Shown here piece by piece: positions 8,310-16,548 of a stretch of DNA of 64,000 nt. Under the pieces are notes generated by a model. The model made no database searches. It was not told the origin of the DNA and worked only from the letters and a program-made list of their open reading frames with translations. The position numbers and the translations under genes were made by a program. Origin of the DNA: Candidatus Thorarchaeota archaeon SMTZ1-45 (GTDB lineage: Archaea; Asgardarchaeota; Thorarchaeia; Thorarchaeales; Thorarchaeaceae); contig LRSL01000086.1 in assembly GCA_001563335.1 (NCBI GenBank), positions 18,839-82,838 on the forward strand, read 5' to 3'. The stretch's first letter is position 1. Every line of letters begins with the position of its first letter.

Positions 8310-8567
8310 TTATTCGCGGTCCTTGGTTTTTGATGTTTCAGAAAGGACCGCCCGCCATATTGTATGACCATCAGAAAGTCCAGCTGCTGTCATTCTCTTT
8401 CCCAAATGAAGAGCAAAATCGCCTGACTCAAAATCAACAGGTACTGCTTCCCAAGGCATGATAGCAGAGAGTTTGTACTCAGTTCCATCATCTGATGTAA
8501 TGACATATTGGTCCATTGTTCTGGAAACAATCCCTGTGAGTGACACTTCCTTCATTTCGTCATTCAT
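8310..8567 (-). CDS. Small conserved-looking protein, possible OB fold
   Basis: 85 aa, MNDEMKEVSLTGIVSRTM then YVITSDDGTEYKLSAI. The alternating hydrophobic/polar pattern in the first 40 residues (V.L.G.V.....YVI..DDG..YKL) resembles the first strands of a small OB-fold or SH3-like barrel. Function unknown. It is divergent from the micro-ORF cluster that starts at 8678 and shares with it a short region holding the dyad AGTCACA-TTA-TGTGACT 24 nt from its start codon. Confidence 0.65.
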   Translation of the reverse strand: MNDEMKEVSLTGIVSRTMDQYVITSDDGTEYKLSAIMPWEAVPVDFESGDFALHLGKRMTAAGLSDGHTIWRAVLSETSKTKDRE

Positions 8568-8590
8568 AGGTATTCAATTCCCACTATGAT

Positions 8591-8648
8591 AGTCACATTA
8601 TGTGACTTCGTCCTGTGACCCCTATACGTGGCTTCGGTATATATACTA
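8591..8648 (+). promoter_or_regulatory. Dyad and TATA box ahead of the micro-ORF cluster
   Basis: AGTCACA-TTA-TGTGACT (8591-8607) is a perfect 7-bp dyad, followed by an extra half-site CTGTGAC at 8612-8618. A strong TATA box, TATATATACTA, lies at 8638-8648, 30-40 nt before the ATG at 8678. The dyad sits upstream of the TATA box, a position typical of activators in archaea, and could also act on the divergent gene at 8567. Confidence 0.55.
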
Positions 8649-8677
8649 AATCTGAGCAGTATTTCTTGTGAAATATC

Positions 8678-8782
8678 ATGGCTCTAACAACTAACTCACG
8701 AAATTCATCGGTAATGGAGAAAACCAAGGCTCATGTCATGTCGACTGATGCCTTGACCCATGCATACACCTATCGGAGGTAG
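8678..8782 (+). CDS. Micro-ORF 1 of an STDAL pair (34 aa)
   Basis: Too short for the ORF track. The product starts MALTTNSRNSSV and ends MSTDALTHAYTYRR. The C-terminal motif STDAL-x3-Y-x-Y-R recurs in the next micro-ORF. The coding differences inside the motif are silent (TCG-ACT-GAT-GCC-TTG against TCG-ACG-GAT-GCC-CTT), which points to selection on the peptide. A TATA box lies 30-40 nt upstream, giving a near-leaderless message. No signal peptide or membrane helix; basic. The family is unknown to me. Its last codons (CGG AGG TAG) double as the GGAGG ribosome site of the next ORF. Confidence 0.6.
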   Translation: MALTTNSRNSSVMEKTKAHVMSTDALTHAYTYRR

Positions 8783-8789
8783 ATTCGAG

Positions 8790-8876
8790 ATGGCGTTTGC
8801 TAAGAAACAGAACAAGAGAATCTACAAGAAACAAATCTCGACGGATGCCCTTGCCTATTCATATCTCTACAGGTAG
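8790..8876 (+). CDS. Micro-ORF 2 of an STDAL pair (28 aa)
   Basis: MAFAKKQNKRIYKKQ then ISTDALAYSYLYR. It shares the C-terminal STDAL...Y.Y.YR pattern with micro-ORF 1 while the N-terminal half differs and is very lysine/arginine-rich. It starts 7 nt after the stop of ORF 1 with CGGAGGTAG as a well-spaced ribosome site, so the two are almost certainly translated from one transcript. The conserved tail with tyrosines spaced two residues apart looks like a recognition or binding element. Function unknown. Confidence 0.6.
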   Translation: MAFAKKQNKRIYKKQISTDALAYSYLYR

Positions 8877-8885
8877 TTGGTAATT

Positions 8886-8984
8886 ATGATAAGCGTTTCA
8901 AAGAAATTCTTCAGTTCATACAAGGATAATGCAAAACGTCGTTGTCACACAAAAAATGAAGTGCTTATGATGGAAGTAACATGA
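8886..8984 (+). CDS. Possible third micro-ORF (32 aa)
   Basis: MISVSKKFFSSYKDNAKRR..., 9 nt after micro-ORF 2 on the same strand. It is basic in its first half and lacks the STDAL motif. The ribosome site is weak (AGGTAGTTGG), and the 3' third runs through the hairpin at 8956-8993, so the end may be non-coding. It could simply be leader sequence before the terminator. Confidence 0.3.
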   Translation: MISVSKKFFSSYKDNAKRRCHTKNEVLMMEVT

Positions 8985-8993
8985 GCACTTCAT
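8956..8993. terminator. Bidirectional hairpin terminator
   Basis: ATGAAGTGCT and AGCACTTCAT form a perfect 10-bp stem around an 18-nt loop. On the plus strand GTTGATTTTATC follows; on the minus strand six T residues follow directly. It separates the micro-ORF cluster from the convergent gene that ends at 9021. Confidence 0.55.
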
Positions 8994-9020
8994 GTTGATT
9001 TTATCACCAATATAAGTGTC

Positions 9021-9656
9021 CTAATCATCAGATCGTATAATCCATCTGACCAATTCAGCAATCATCTGATTTTCATCCATAAATTGTGCTCTATAGTCTG
9101 AACGTTTGAATGCAAGTAGGACATTCTGCATTCCGGGATCAAAGCCTATGATGCTAACTGCTTTTTCAATCACATTTGGTCTAAATGCGATTGATGTTAG
9201 TAATAAAGAAACTCCAAAAAGACCAATGAGTAGGACGGGCCAAAAGTCAATCGGACGAGCTCTTGAAATCCTATCACCAATTAGAAAGACACTAAAAATT
9301 GCGAAGGCCATGAGCAGACCATCAACAATCAAACAGAGAGATTGGTATCTGTCAGTGCCATCATCAGGATTTGCATGATTCTCGCACACTTGGATTGGCA
9401 GAACTTTCATTTCAGATGGTTTAGAGTCACCTCTAAATCGCGTGTAGGGGCTGTAGACATATTGCCAAGAGCGTCTAAGATATTGTTTTCCAGTTTTTGC
9501 AACCTTCAGACGTACAACCTTGGTGGCCGGTGCGCCGCAAACTGGACATGTTTTAGGAAACCGTGCTTTTAGAAAATCAACTTTGACAAGTGGTTCATCA
9601 AAGTACTCTTTTCTAGGACTCAATCTCTGGGTCTCCATTTTATAGCTCTTAATCAA
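9021..9656 (-). CDS. Membrane protein with an N-terminal zinc-binding CPVCG motif
   Basis: 211 aa, family not recognised. The first 90 residues are cytoplasmic-type and contain FPKTCPVCGAPATKVVRL (half of a zinc ribbon) and a possible second metal pair in VCENH. Two membrane segments follow: LCLIVDGLLMAFAIFSVFLIG and FWPVLLIGLFGVSLLLTSIAF. The C-terminal 50 residues are soluble (VIGFDPGMQNVLLAFKRSDY). The order zinc knuckle, two helices, soluble tail is common in uncharacterised archaeal membrane proteins. It is divergent from the acetyltransferase at 9720. Confidence 0.7.
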   Translation of the reverse strand: MIKSYKMETQRLSPRKEYFDEPLVKVDFLKARFPKTCPVCGAPATKVVRLKVAKTGKQYLRRSWQYVYSPYTRFRGDSKPSEMKVLPIQVCENHANPDDGTDRYQSLCLIVDGLLMAFAIFSVFLIGDRISRARPIDFWPVLLIGLFGVSLLLTSIAFRPNVIEKAVSIIGFDPGMQNVLLAFKRSDYRAQFMDENQMIAELVRWIIRSDD

Positions 9657-9719
9657 ATGAGTAAAGAGTTTATCGAACAGTGCTTTTTATGGAACATCTT
9701 TATTTTCAATATCCTACAA

Positions 9720-10298
9720 ATGAAGCTCATGTATTATGGCGAGTGTGTGTGTCTCAGAGCACTTGAATTAGAGGACCTCGACGATATTTTGAAGCACTGG
9801 AACAACCTAGAGCTTCGTCAATATCTAAGCAGTCAGACCCCAATGTCCAGACAAGCTGAACGTCAGTGGCTGGAACGCGCGACTACTTTAGATCCTTGGC
9901 GAGATGGAGGAATGACTCTTGCTATTGAGGATAAGAAAACCAAAGAGTTTCTAGGGACTGTTAGTTTATTCACCATTTCCTCACAACACAAAGCAGCAGA
10001 GTTTGGAATTGCAATACATAACCCGGAGAATCTTAGTAAAGGCTATGGTACGGATGCAACTCGTGTTATGCTATGGATAGCTTTCCACATTCTAGGTCTT
10101 AATAGCGTTTTTCTCAGAACTCTGGATAGTAATAAACGTGCACAGAAAGCCTATGAGAAAGCAGGTTTCAAAAATGCAGGAGTGACTAGGCAAGGGGCGT
10201 TTGTCAAAGGAACTTTCCACGACGCCATCATAATGGACATCCTCAAGGAAGAGTTTCTCAAGGTATATCCTCCTGGTACTGAAGTTGGAAAACCCTAA
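9720..10298 (+). CDS. GNAT acetyltransferase, RimJ/RimL-like
   Basis: 192 aa from the ATG at 9720. The ORF track opens at 9657, directly abutting the divergent start, but TATA-like TCTTTATTTTCAATA lies 20-35 nt before 9720, and the family normally begins near CVCLRALELEDLDDI, so the later start is chosen. LRALELEDLDDILKHWNN, LGTVSLFTI, EFGIAIHNPENLSKGYGTDATRVML (acetyl-CoA loop) and NKRAQKAYEKAGF mark the RimJ/RimL group, which acetylates protein N-termini or small amines. The substrate is unknown. Confidence 0.88.
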   Translation: MKLMYYGECVCLRALELEDLDDILKHWNNLELRQYLSSQTPMSRQAERQWLERATTLDPWRDGGMTLAIEDKKTKEFLGTVSLFTISSQHKAAEFGIAIHNPENLSKGYGTDATRVMLWIAFHILGLNSVFLRTLDSNKRAQKAYEKAGFKNAGVTRQGAFVKGTFHDAIIMDILKEEFLKVYPPGTEVGKP

Positions 10299-10389
10299 TT
10301 TAATCAACTAATGAAACACAACAATCAAAAAGAGGTCGAGACGTCAAGCCGCCTAATAATCTCCACAATTTCAGAAGGAGACAATACTA

Positions 10390-12393
10390 ATGTCTGAGTC
10401 AACCCTCCAAGAACGTTCAATCAATACAATCCGCTTCTTGTCCGCAGATGCTGTTCAAAAGGCTAATTCTGGACACCCTGGAATGCCAATGGGTGCTGCT
10501 GCGATGGCATACGCTCTATGGACTCGACATCTTCGTTTTAACCCAAAAAACCCAGACTGGTGGGACCGTGATCGTTTCATCCTCTCTGGAGGTCATGGGT
10601 CAATGCTACTTTATTCCTTACTATACCTGACCGGTTACGACGTCAGCATGGAGGACATCAAGGATTTCAGACAACTGGGTTGCAAGACTCCAGGGCATCC
10701 AGAGAATTTCTGCACTCCAGGGGTTGAGGTGACCACTGGACCACTTGGCCAAGGATTGGCAAATTCAGTGGGGATGGCAATCGCTGAGGCCCACCTAGCA
10801 GCTGTTTTCAACCGAGCTGGCTACAAGATAATTGACCATTTCATCTATACCATCGTTACTGATGGCGACCTAATGGAGGGGCTCTCATCTGAGGCAGCAT
10901 CTCTTGCAGGACACCTTCGTTTGGGGAAGCTAATCCTTCTGTATGATGACAACCTCATCTCAATTGATGGAAGCACAAATCTTACATTTACTGAGGATAG
11001 AGGAGCGAGATTCGAAGCATTTGGATGGCATGTACAACATGTAAACGATGGTAACGATGTTGATGCTGTGGATAGGGCAATTGAGAGAGCAAAGAATGAT
11101 CCACGTCCATCACTGATACTCTGTAGGACACATATTGGGTATGGATTACCAAACAAACAGGACACAGAGAAAGCACATGGCGAGCCAGCAGGTGAGGAGG
11201 AATTGGCTGGTGCCAAGAGGAAACTTGGTTGGCCACTTGAATCAAAGTTCTATGTTCCTGATGATGTCTTGGAATACTATCGAAATATAGGAGAAGAAGG
11301 CGCAGAAAAAGAGAGAGCATGGAATAAACGATTTGACTCTTATAGCAAGGCATATCCTGAACTAGCAGCTGAACTTGAAAGAAGAATGAAAGGTCAACTC
11401 GTAGAGGGTTGGGATAGCGATTTACCTACTTTTGATGTAGATGATGGCCCTCTTGCAACTCGAGTTGCTTCTGGAAAGGTCATCAATGCCCTCGCACTGA
11501 AGCTTCCAGAGATGATTGGAGGCTCAGCAGATCTGACTCCATCAAACAAGACATGGATTAACAATAGCCCATCATTCCAAGCGGATTCACCAGAGGGCAG
11601 AAATATTCACTATGGTGTCCGTGAGCATACTATGGGTGCAGCTGTTAATGGAATGGCAGCTCATGGAGGAATAATCCCATTCAGTGGAACGTTTCTCATG
11701 TTCTCAGATTACATGCGTCCATCAATCCGATTATCAGCCTTATCCAAACATCGAAGTATCTGGGTTTTTACACATGATAGCATTGGTGTTGGAGAGGATG
11801 GACCTACTCACCAACCAGTAGAGCATCTGGCATCACTAAGAACTATTCCAGGACTTGTTGTGATTCGTCCTGGAGATGCCAATGAAGTGGTGGAAGCTTG
11901 GAGAATATCTATTGAGCGGAGCCAAGGTCCAACCCTTATGGCATTTACACGACAGAATGTTCCTATCCTAAATCGGAATAAATACGCACCAGCAACTGGT
12001 CTGAGAAAGGGGGCATATGTACTTGTAGACCTAGGAAATACACCAGAGATTATTCTTATGGCAACGGGATCTGAGGTTCCATTGATTGTTCAAGCTGGGG
12101 AGGAACTGTACGATGAGGGAATTAGTGTACGACTTGTTTCATTCCCAAGCTGGGAGTTATTTGAGAGTCAGAATAAAGAATATCGTGATTCCGTTCTGTT
12201 ACCCAGTGTAAAGAAAAGACTAGCTGTCGAAGCAGGAGTTTCACAAGGATGGAAAAAATGGGTAGGAGATGATGGAGACATTATATCAGTTGATAAATTC
12301 GGAAAATCAGCTCCTTCAAAGGTGATATTTGAGGCATATGGATTCACAGTAGAGAACATCCTTGATAGAGCGCGAAAACTACTTGAAAAATGA
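10390..12393 (+). CDS. tkt: Transketolase, full length
   Basis: 667 aa single-chain enzyme moving two-carbon ketol units between sugar phosphates in the non-oxidative pentose phosphate pathway, with thiamine diphosphate. Visible are [33 protein letters not shown], the TPP/Mg motif [20 protein letters not shown], and the catalytic glutamate in [14 protein letters not shown]. Many archaea lack it or encode two half-subunits, so a complete bacterial-type gene is notable and may come from transfer (inference). AGAAGGAG lies at a good distance from the ATG. It is the only pentose-pathway gene in the window. Confidence 0.97.
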   Translation: MSESTLQERSINTIRFLSADAVQKANSGHPGMPMGAAAMAYALWTRHLRFNPKNPDWWDRDRFILSGGHGSMLLYSLLYLTGYDVSMEDIKDFRQLGCKTPGHPENFCTPGVEVTTGPLGQGLANSVGMAIAEAHLAAVFNRAGYKIIDHFIYTIVTDGDLMEGLSSEAASLAGHLRLGKLILLYDDNLISIDGSTNLTFTEDRGARFEAFGWHVQHVNDGNDVDAVDRAIERAKNDPRPSLILCRTHIGYGLPNKQDTEKAHGEPAGEEELAGAKRKLGWPLESKFYVPDDVLEYYRNIGEEGAEKERAWNKRFDSYSKAYPELAAELERRMKGQLVEGWDSDLPTFDVDDGPLATRVASGKVINALALKLPEMIGGSADLTPSNKTWINNSPSFQADSPEGRNIHYGVREHTMGAAVNGMAAHGGIIPFSGTFLMFSDYMRPSIRLSALSKHRSIWVFTHDSIGVGEDGPTHQPVEHLASLRTIPGLVVIRPGDANEVVEAWRISIERSQGPTLMAFTRQNVPILNRNKYAPATGLRKGAYVLVDLGNTPEIILMATGSEVPLIVQAGEELYDEGISVRLVSFPSWELFESQNKEYRDSVLLPSVKKRLAVEAGVSQGWKKWVGDDGDIISVDKFGKSAPSKVIFEAYGFTVENILDRARKLLEK

Positions 12394-12536
12394 TCAAGTC
12401 TTTCAAAGGATTTCAAGTTTTCATAAACCTTTAAACATGAGAATAAGTGTTTATAGGCCTTCTTATTATACCGTTGTCCCTTTTCTGTTCAACACTCCCT
12501 ATAAATACTAAATTCTGGGTATATCTTGGTGATTCA

Positions 12537-13484
12537 GTGAATATCTATCAAAAAACATCACTTGCACTCTTTGCCCTCTTGTTGATAGGGATTGGAGTGC
12601 CACTTGCAGCCGCGCAGAGCACGGGAATTCTATACCAGTATTCCGCTGGCATTGCGTCACTTGAAACAGATGACATCGCTATCAAAGTCACAGGGAATGA
12701 TCAAGCCCCACACTTTCATTGGTGGGACCCTAACAATCCGACTGTAGACTATCATGTCATGTTTGTCAGAATGTTTGAAGCGAATGACACCGATTCAAAC
12801 GGAATCTTTGACAATGGAACTGACATTATGATTGGCGCTCCATTTGTCCTACCTACAACAGGTTGGGGTTTCAGTGACTTTGAAACAGTCGAGGAAGATG
12901 GAAATATTACTGAGGTGCATTTCAACTTCACAACTGAAGCTACCTTTGACCCTCGTCCAGAAGGCACAGGGGTGGACTATGGAAATCTACCAAGTCTACC
13001 AGAGTTCGATTTGGAGATTGAGGTCAGGATACACATGTATCTTGAGAGTCCAGGCGAGTTCAAATTTGACCTTATAGTCGACGGTTGGAGCTGGACCTAT
13101 GAGGACTCTCTCCTAGTTCTCATGTTCACAGTGACTGAGAGTACCCATGGGCAATCTCATGGTGATACTGATCCGTCAGGATTCCATAGAACAGGAACTA
13201 AGTTCCAGTTCGAGAACGGGTACTTCGAGTATAATGAAACCGCTCTTGCAGCCAACAACACACTGCAGGTTAGAGCCAGTTATGGTGACGCTCCAGGAGC
13301 GTATTCAGGGAATGCTGTCTATCTCTCCTTTGAGAACTTTGGTAACGAAACTCTAGAGTACGATCCAATACTTGGTGTTCTTTCCCCCGTACCAGGGCTT
13401 GTCCTTGATCCAATGACTCTTGGACTTGTGGCTGGAGCTGCAGTCATAGTTATCTTGGCTGTTGTTCTAGTCAGGAGAAAGTAG
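12537..13484 (+). CDS. Exported surface protein with C-terminal membrane anchor
   Basis: 315 aa from GTG 12537. TATAAATACTA at about 12501 supports this start rather than the ORF-track start at 12447, and it places a clean signal peptide at the N-terminus (TSLALFALLLIGIGVPLAAAQS). The ectodomain is rich in acidic residues and N-x-S/T sites (NDTDSNG, NGTD, NITE, NFTTE), has DTDSNGIFDNGTD, a calcium-loop-like segment, and ends in a single helix LGLVAGAAVIVILAVVLV followed by RRK. Function unknown; a cell-envelope protein seems likely. Confidence 0.75.
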   Translation: MNIYQKTSLALFALLLIGIGVPLAAAQSTGILYQYSAGIASLETDDIAIKVTGNDQAPHFHWWDPNNPTVDYHVMFVRMFEANDTDSNGIFDNGTDIMIGAPFVLPTTGWGFSDFETVEEDGNITEVHFNFTTEATFDPRPEGTGVDYGNLPSLPEFDLEIEVRIHMYLESPGEFKFDLIVDGWSWTYEDSLLVLMFTVTESTHGQSHGDTDPSGFHRTGTKFQFENGYFEYNETALAANNTLQVRASYGDAPGAYSGNAVYLSFENFGNETLEYDPILGVLSPVPGLVLDPMTLGLVAGAAVIVILAVVLVRRK

Positions 13485-13491
13485 TACATCA

Positions 13492-13530
13492 GAGGAAGCG
13501 GCCAGTCTGCTTCCTCAAACCTCTTTTTGT
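13492..13530 (+). terminator. Hairpin terminator with T tract
   Basis: GAGGAAGC and GCTTCCTC form an 8-bp stem with a 9-nt loop (13492-13516), followed by CTCTTTTTGTTGTTTT. It ends the surface-protein gene. Confidence 0.65.
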
Positions 13531-13551
13531 TGTTTTAATTTCATTGGAAAG

Positions 13552-13854
13552 TTAGTTCTTCCTTTTCAGCTTTAGCAACTTGACCAGCATCACATAGTGC
13601 TTGCGAATTGTCGTTTTAGAAACGCCAATCATGTCAGTCAATGATTATTGAGTGATTGGATCCTAAGTCAGAATTGCAGCAATGTAGATTGCTGCCCCTA
13701 TTATCCCACTAGCATTCAGTTCAGTGAGAATCTCCTTTGTTCTCTCATCATCCAGAATGGTTAAACACCTTATCCGGGTCTGTTCAGGAAGACAAAGTTC
13801 GGTAAGAACTTGCCTCGCTGATTGATTAATTCTTTCAAAGTTAAGTTCAGTCAT
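13552..13854 (-). pseudogene. TFB-like single cyclin repeat with two in-frame stops
   Basis: The 63-aa ORF ends IIGAAIYIAAILT then TAG. Reading on in the same frame gives DPITQ, TAA, then SLTDMIGVSKTTIRKHYVMLVKLLKLKRKN to a final stop at 13552. Aligned with the intact TFB at 43165 ([39 protein letters not shown]) the match is continuous and gap-free across both stops. It is thus a stand-alone copy of the second TFIIB cyclin repeat, about 100 codons, broken by TAG and TAA but not frameshifted. No zinc ribbon or first repeat precedes it. A TATA-like sequence and GAGAGG lie ahead of the ATG, so the short form could still be expressed. Confidence 0.7.
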
Positions 13855-13951
13855 AGATAAACCTCTCAGGTTTAGTATATAATATGCGTGAAAAAACAGG
13901 CTCTAAGCTTGTTATATAAGGCGAAAGATTTCACAGACCGAAAGGCTTAAT

Positions 13952-13990
13952 TAGTTAGGTGCCGAACTAGTTGATTAGGGTCCGAACTAA
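13952..13990 (+). promoter_or_regulatory. Tandem operator sites ahead of the oxidase-MarR operon
   Basis: TAGTTAGGTGCCGAACTA (13952-13969) and TTGATTAGGGTCCGAACTAA (13971-13990) each hold CCGAACTA, exactly 20 bp apart, that is two helical turns on one DNA face. In the first site TAGTT and AACTA form a dyad. A TATA box, TTATATAAGG, lies at about 13911-13921, so the sites fall just downstream of the expected transcription start. Repression by the MarR protein of the operon is the likely use (inference). Confidence 0.55.
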
Positions 13991-14003
13991 TAGGAGGCTG
14001 TCT

Positions 14004-14474
14004 GTGTTGGATGAACCTGAAATCAGAGAGATGTGTCTGAATCTTCTAGATACTGGGTGGCCAGCGTATCTGACAACAATTGATGATGGGGGATTTCCTC
14101 AAACACGTGCAATGTTCAATCTAAGGAATAAGGAGAGGTTTCCCAAGCTCATACCAATCTTTGATGGACACAGTTCAGACTTTATGATTCTCTTCTCAAC
14201 AAATACATCATCAACAAAGGTAAGAGACATCAGGAGAAACGGTGCTGTTTCAGTTTATTATTGCAATCCTGAGAACTGGTGTGGAGTCATGTTTGGTGGA
14301 AACATTGAGATTGTTCAGGACTCCGAGCTGAAAAAAGCAATTTGGCATGAGGGGTGGGAACGGTATTACGCTGGAGGTTATGATGATCCAGATCATACTC
14401 TTCTAAGACTCATACCCACTACAGCTCGTGGATGGACTGGGAGTTCAACTTTCAAAATTGACTTAGGTGATTAG
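14004..14474 (+). CDS. Pyridoxamine 5'-phosphate oxidase-fold flavoprotein
   Basis: About 157 aa. The family is a split-barrel FMN or F420 binder (PPOX superfamily; general-stress-protein type). Visible are AYLTTIDDGGFPQTRAMFN, the strand FMILFSTNTSSTKVRDIRRN and SVYYCNPENWCGVMFGGNIEI, the usual order of barrel strands. The ORF track opens at TTG 13971 inside the operator sites; TAGGAGG sits 5 nt ahead of GTG 14004 (TTG 14007 is equally possible), so the later start is preferred. It is two nucleotides from the MarR gene and probably acts on a compound the regulator senses. Confidence 0.82.
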   Translation: MLDEPEIREMCLNLLDTGWPAYLTTIDDGGFPQTRAMFNLRNKERFPKLIPIFDGHSSDFMILFSTNTSSTKVRDIRRNGAVSVYYCNPENWCGVMFGGNIEIVQDSELKKAIWHEGWERYYAGGYDDPDHTLLRLIPTTARGWTGSSTFKIDLGD

Positions 14475-14476
14475 AA

Positions 14477-14929
14477 ATGATGTCACAACGAGAGGGTGGA
14501 TTCTTAATTACCCAGATTCATCATCTGGGGAGAAGAGTGTTTGCAGAGCTACTGAAAAAACGTGACATTGAGATTAGTCCTGGACAAGGACGGATTCTGT
14601 TTTCACTCTGGAAAAAGGACGAAGTGCCTATCAATGTCCTCGCTAAACGAACTCTTCTGCGAAAGTCAACATTGAGCGAGCTGCTAGATAATCTTGAAGC
14701 TGCAGGACATATCAAGCGTGTTCAGTCAGAGGAGGATAAGAGAAAGACTTTGATTCGATTGACTGAAACATCTAGAAGTCTTGAGAGAATGTACATAGAG
14801 GTCTCCGTCGAAATGACAAATCTGTTCTATAAAGGATTTACACCTGAAGAAATAGACCTGTTTGAGAAGTACCTCCGTAGAGTATTGGATAACTTGGTTG
14901 ATGTGGAGTCAAGTGAGGTTGGAGAATAG
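14477..14929 (+). CDS. MarR-family transcriptional regulator
   Basis: 150 aa winged-helix repressor. The core is ISPGQGRILFSLWKKDEVPINVLAKRTLLRKSTLSELLDNLEAAGHIKRVQSEEDKRKTLIRLT: DNA-recognition helix, then the beta-wing with the DxR motif (EEDKRK). The N- and C-terminal helices for dimerisation are present. It follows the flavoprotein gene directly in one operon and the tandem CCGAACTA sites lie ahead of that operon, so autorepression lifted by an aromatic or oxidant ligand is likely (inference from the family). Confidence 0.9.
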   Translation: MMSQREGGFLITQIHHLGRRVFAELLKKRDIEISPGQGRILFSLWKKDEVPINVLAKRTLLRKSTLSELLDNLEAAGHIKRVQSEEDKRKTLIRLTETSRSLERMYIEVSVEMTNLFYKGFTPEEIDLFEKYLRRVLDNLVDVESSEVGE

Positions 14930-14954
14930 AAAAGGGTCCATTAATGCGATTGAT

Positions 14955-16439
14955 CTAATTGAATCTACGCTTGATGATGAGAATAGACATCACTAGAGCA
15001 AAACCTAAGGTAACACCCATAGTCAAGGAAAGCAGATAGGTATCATTTGATGATTCCCATGGAGTATAGGTGGGGCTTGTTAGATTTGTAGTGATGCTGT
15101 GAGTAGTTGTTGGACCTGTTGGAGAAGTTGTTGTTGAGGTTGCTGTTGAAGAAATTTGAAAATTGATTGGCAACGGAGGTTGAACATCCATGTTTTCTTG
15201 TGTGAATATTTCGGAGGTATAATTGTCCATTACCTCGACAAAAGCACTGATAGTTTCCTTGATTTGACTATCTGAAAGCATCTCAGGCACCGAGGTCATT
15301 AGCTGTTCATATGCATTCACTGTGAAGTCTTCAGCAAAGAACGCAAACTTCTGCACTTCTCTTACGCGTTCGGGAAACAGTAACCACGAAATAGAATTAG
15401 AGTAACGGGCTCTAGCAGATTGGTACTTTTCTTGCGTATGAAGCCAAAGGTCCTCAATACTCTCAGGAATAAATTCAGCATACACCATTGAGGGCACAAA
15501 TACTCCAACAATTGGATTTGAGCCACATGCAGTCCACATACAGTTCAAGATCCCATCATATCTTTCGTCCCCACTCACAGCAACCATTGTAGCTACAGTG
15601 TTAGGATTACATGCTTCACCGTCTATGGAGAAGTTTGCAGTTCCAAGCTCCTTATGGTGCACATAACGTGACACGTTCTGCATTACATGCTTTGGAGAGA
15701 TGTATCCATTCATACTATATACCTCATCAAGCGCATCTAGAAGATACTGGTCTCTGCCATTAGGTCCACTTGCTGCTCCTGGAAAGATACGAGGATGATT
15801 TGCACGGGTGTCATATCCATTTATCACATACTGAACATACGCTTTCGTGTTGCTAATTTCAAAGAAAGCCCCTACCCCAAATCGATCTATAACTCCGACA
15901 CAAGTAGCTATATTTCCAAGAGATGCTCGATAGACAGGACCAATTATAGAGTAGCTGTTATTTAATGCATGAGCTACGTCTGATACTGACTCAAACAGCT
16001 CTAATATTCTTTGATTTAGCAGTACGTTGCCTGTTATTGGTTCTGAACCAGCCAGTGCTGGTAAGTATGTATTCATCACTGCTAGACCTTTCTCATTAAT
16101 TCCCATTGTATTTGTATTTACACCAACGTATGCATAGGTATTTGCAGTTGCAGGAGTATAGACTGGAATATTCATTCGTTCATCAATAAGGTCCCGATTT
16201 TTCATTAAGATTGCACGACCATCTCTTGTGGCATTTCCTGTTACAATCACAGAGCTACATGCCTGATTTTGGTCTTCTGTATAGTTTATTGGGAAACTGG
16301 TTGGTAGTACTGAGTGAGTTTCCTCACAGATCAAATCTTGTTTATAATCGAGTGATATTTCATTGATGCTCGATGTTGAAACTAAAACTATAAACAGTAT
16401 ACAAAGTAGAATGTTTGCGTTTCTTTTATAGCCATTCAT
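14955..16439 (-). CDS. Secreted, anchored C45-type Ntn hydrolase (acyltransferase-like)
   Basis: 494 aa. A signal peptide (ILLCILFIVLVSTSSINEI) is followed at about residue 60 by QACSSVIVTGNATRDGRAILMKNRDL. This resembles the start of the mature C45 acyl-CoA:6-aminopenicillanic-acid acyltransferase family, where the cysteine is exposed by self-cleavage and becomes the nucleophile. NTYLPALAGSEP, the GAASGPNGRDQYLLDAL region and GILNCMWTACGSNP fit the remaining core. A Thr/Ser-rich stalk (TSTTTSPTGPTTTHSITTN) and one C-terminal helix with KRRFN anchor it outside the cell. It probably cleaves amide bonds of peptides or acylated compounds; the substrate is unknown. Confidence 0.78.
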   Translation of the reverse strand: MNGYKRNANILLCILFIVLVSTSSINEISLDYKQDLICEETHSVLPTSFPINYTEDQNQACSSVIVTGNATRDGRAILMKNRDLIDERMNIPVYTPATANTYAYVGVNTNTMGINEKGLAVMNTYLPALAGSEPITGNVLLNQRILELFESVSDVAHALNNSYSIIGPVYRASLGNIATCVGVIDRFGVGAFFEISNTKAYVQYVINGYDTRANHPRIFPGAASGPNGRDQYLLDALDEVYSMNGYISPKHVMQNVSRYVHHKELGTANFSIDGEACNPNTVATMVAVSGDERYDGILNCMWTACGSNPIVGVFVPSMVYAEFIPESIEDLWLHTQEKYQSARARYSNSISWLLFPERVREVQKFAFFAEDFTVNAYEQLMTSVPEMLSDSQIKETISAFVEVMDNYTSEIFTQENMDVQPPLPINFQISSTATSTTTSPTGPTTTHSITTNLTSPTYTPWESSNDTYLLSLTMGVTLGFALVMSILIIKRRFN

Positions 16440-16548
16440 AGCCCATCAGTTTCCTCATTGCATTATTCACAATTAGAGAATAAAAAAGAGGCTTCTGACG
16501 CAATTTTGACAGCCACTAATAAAAGGAGATGGCATCTTTAATCATATT

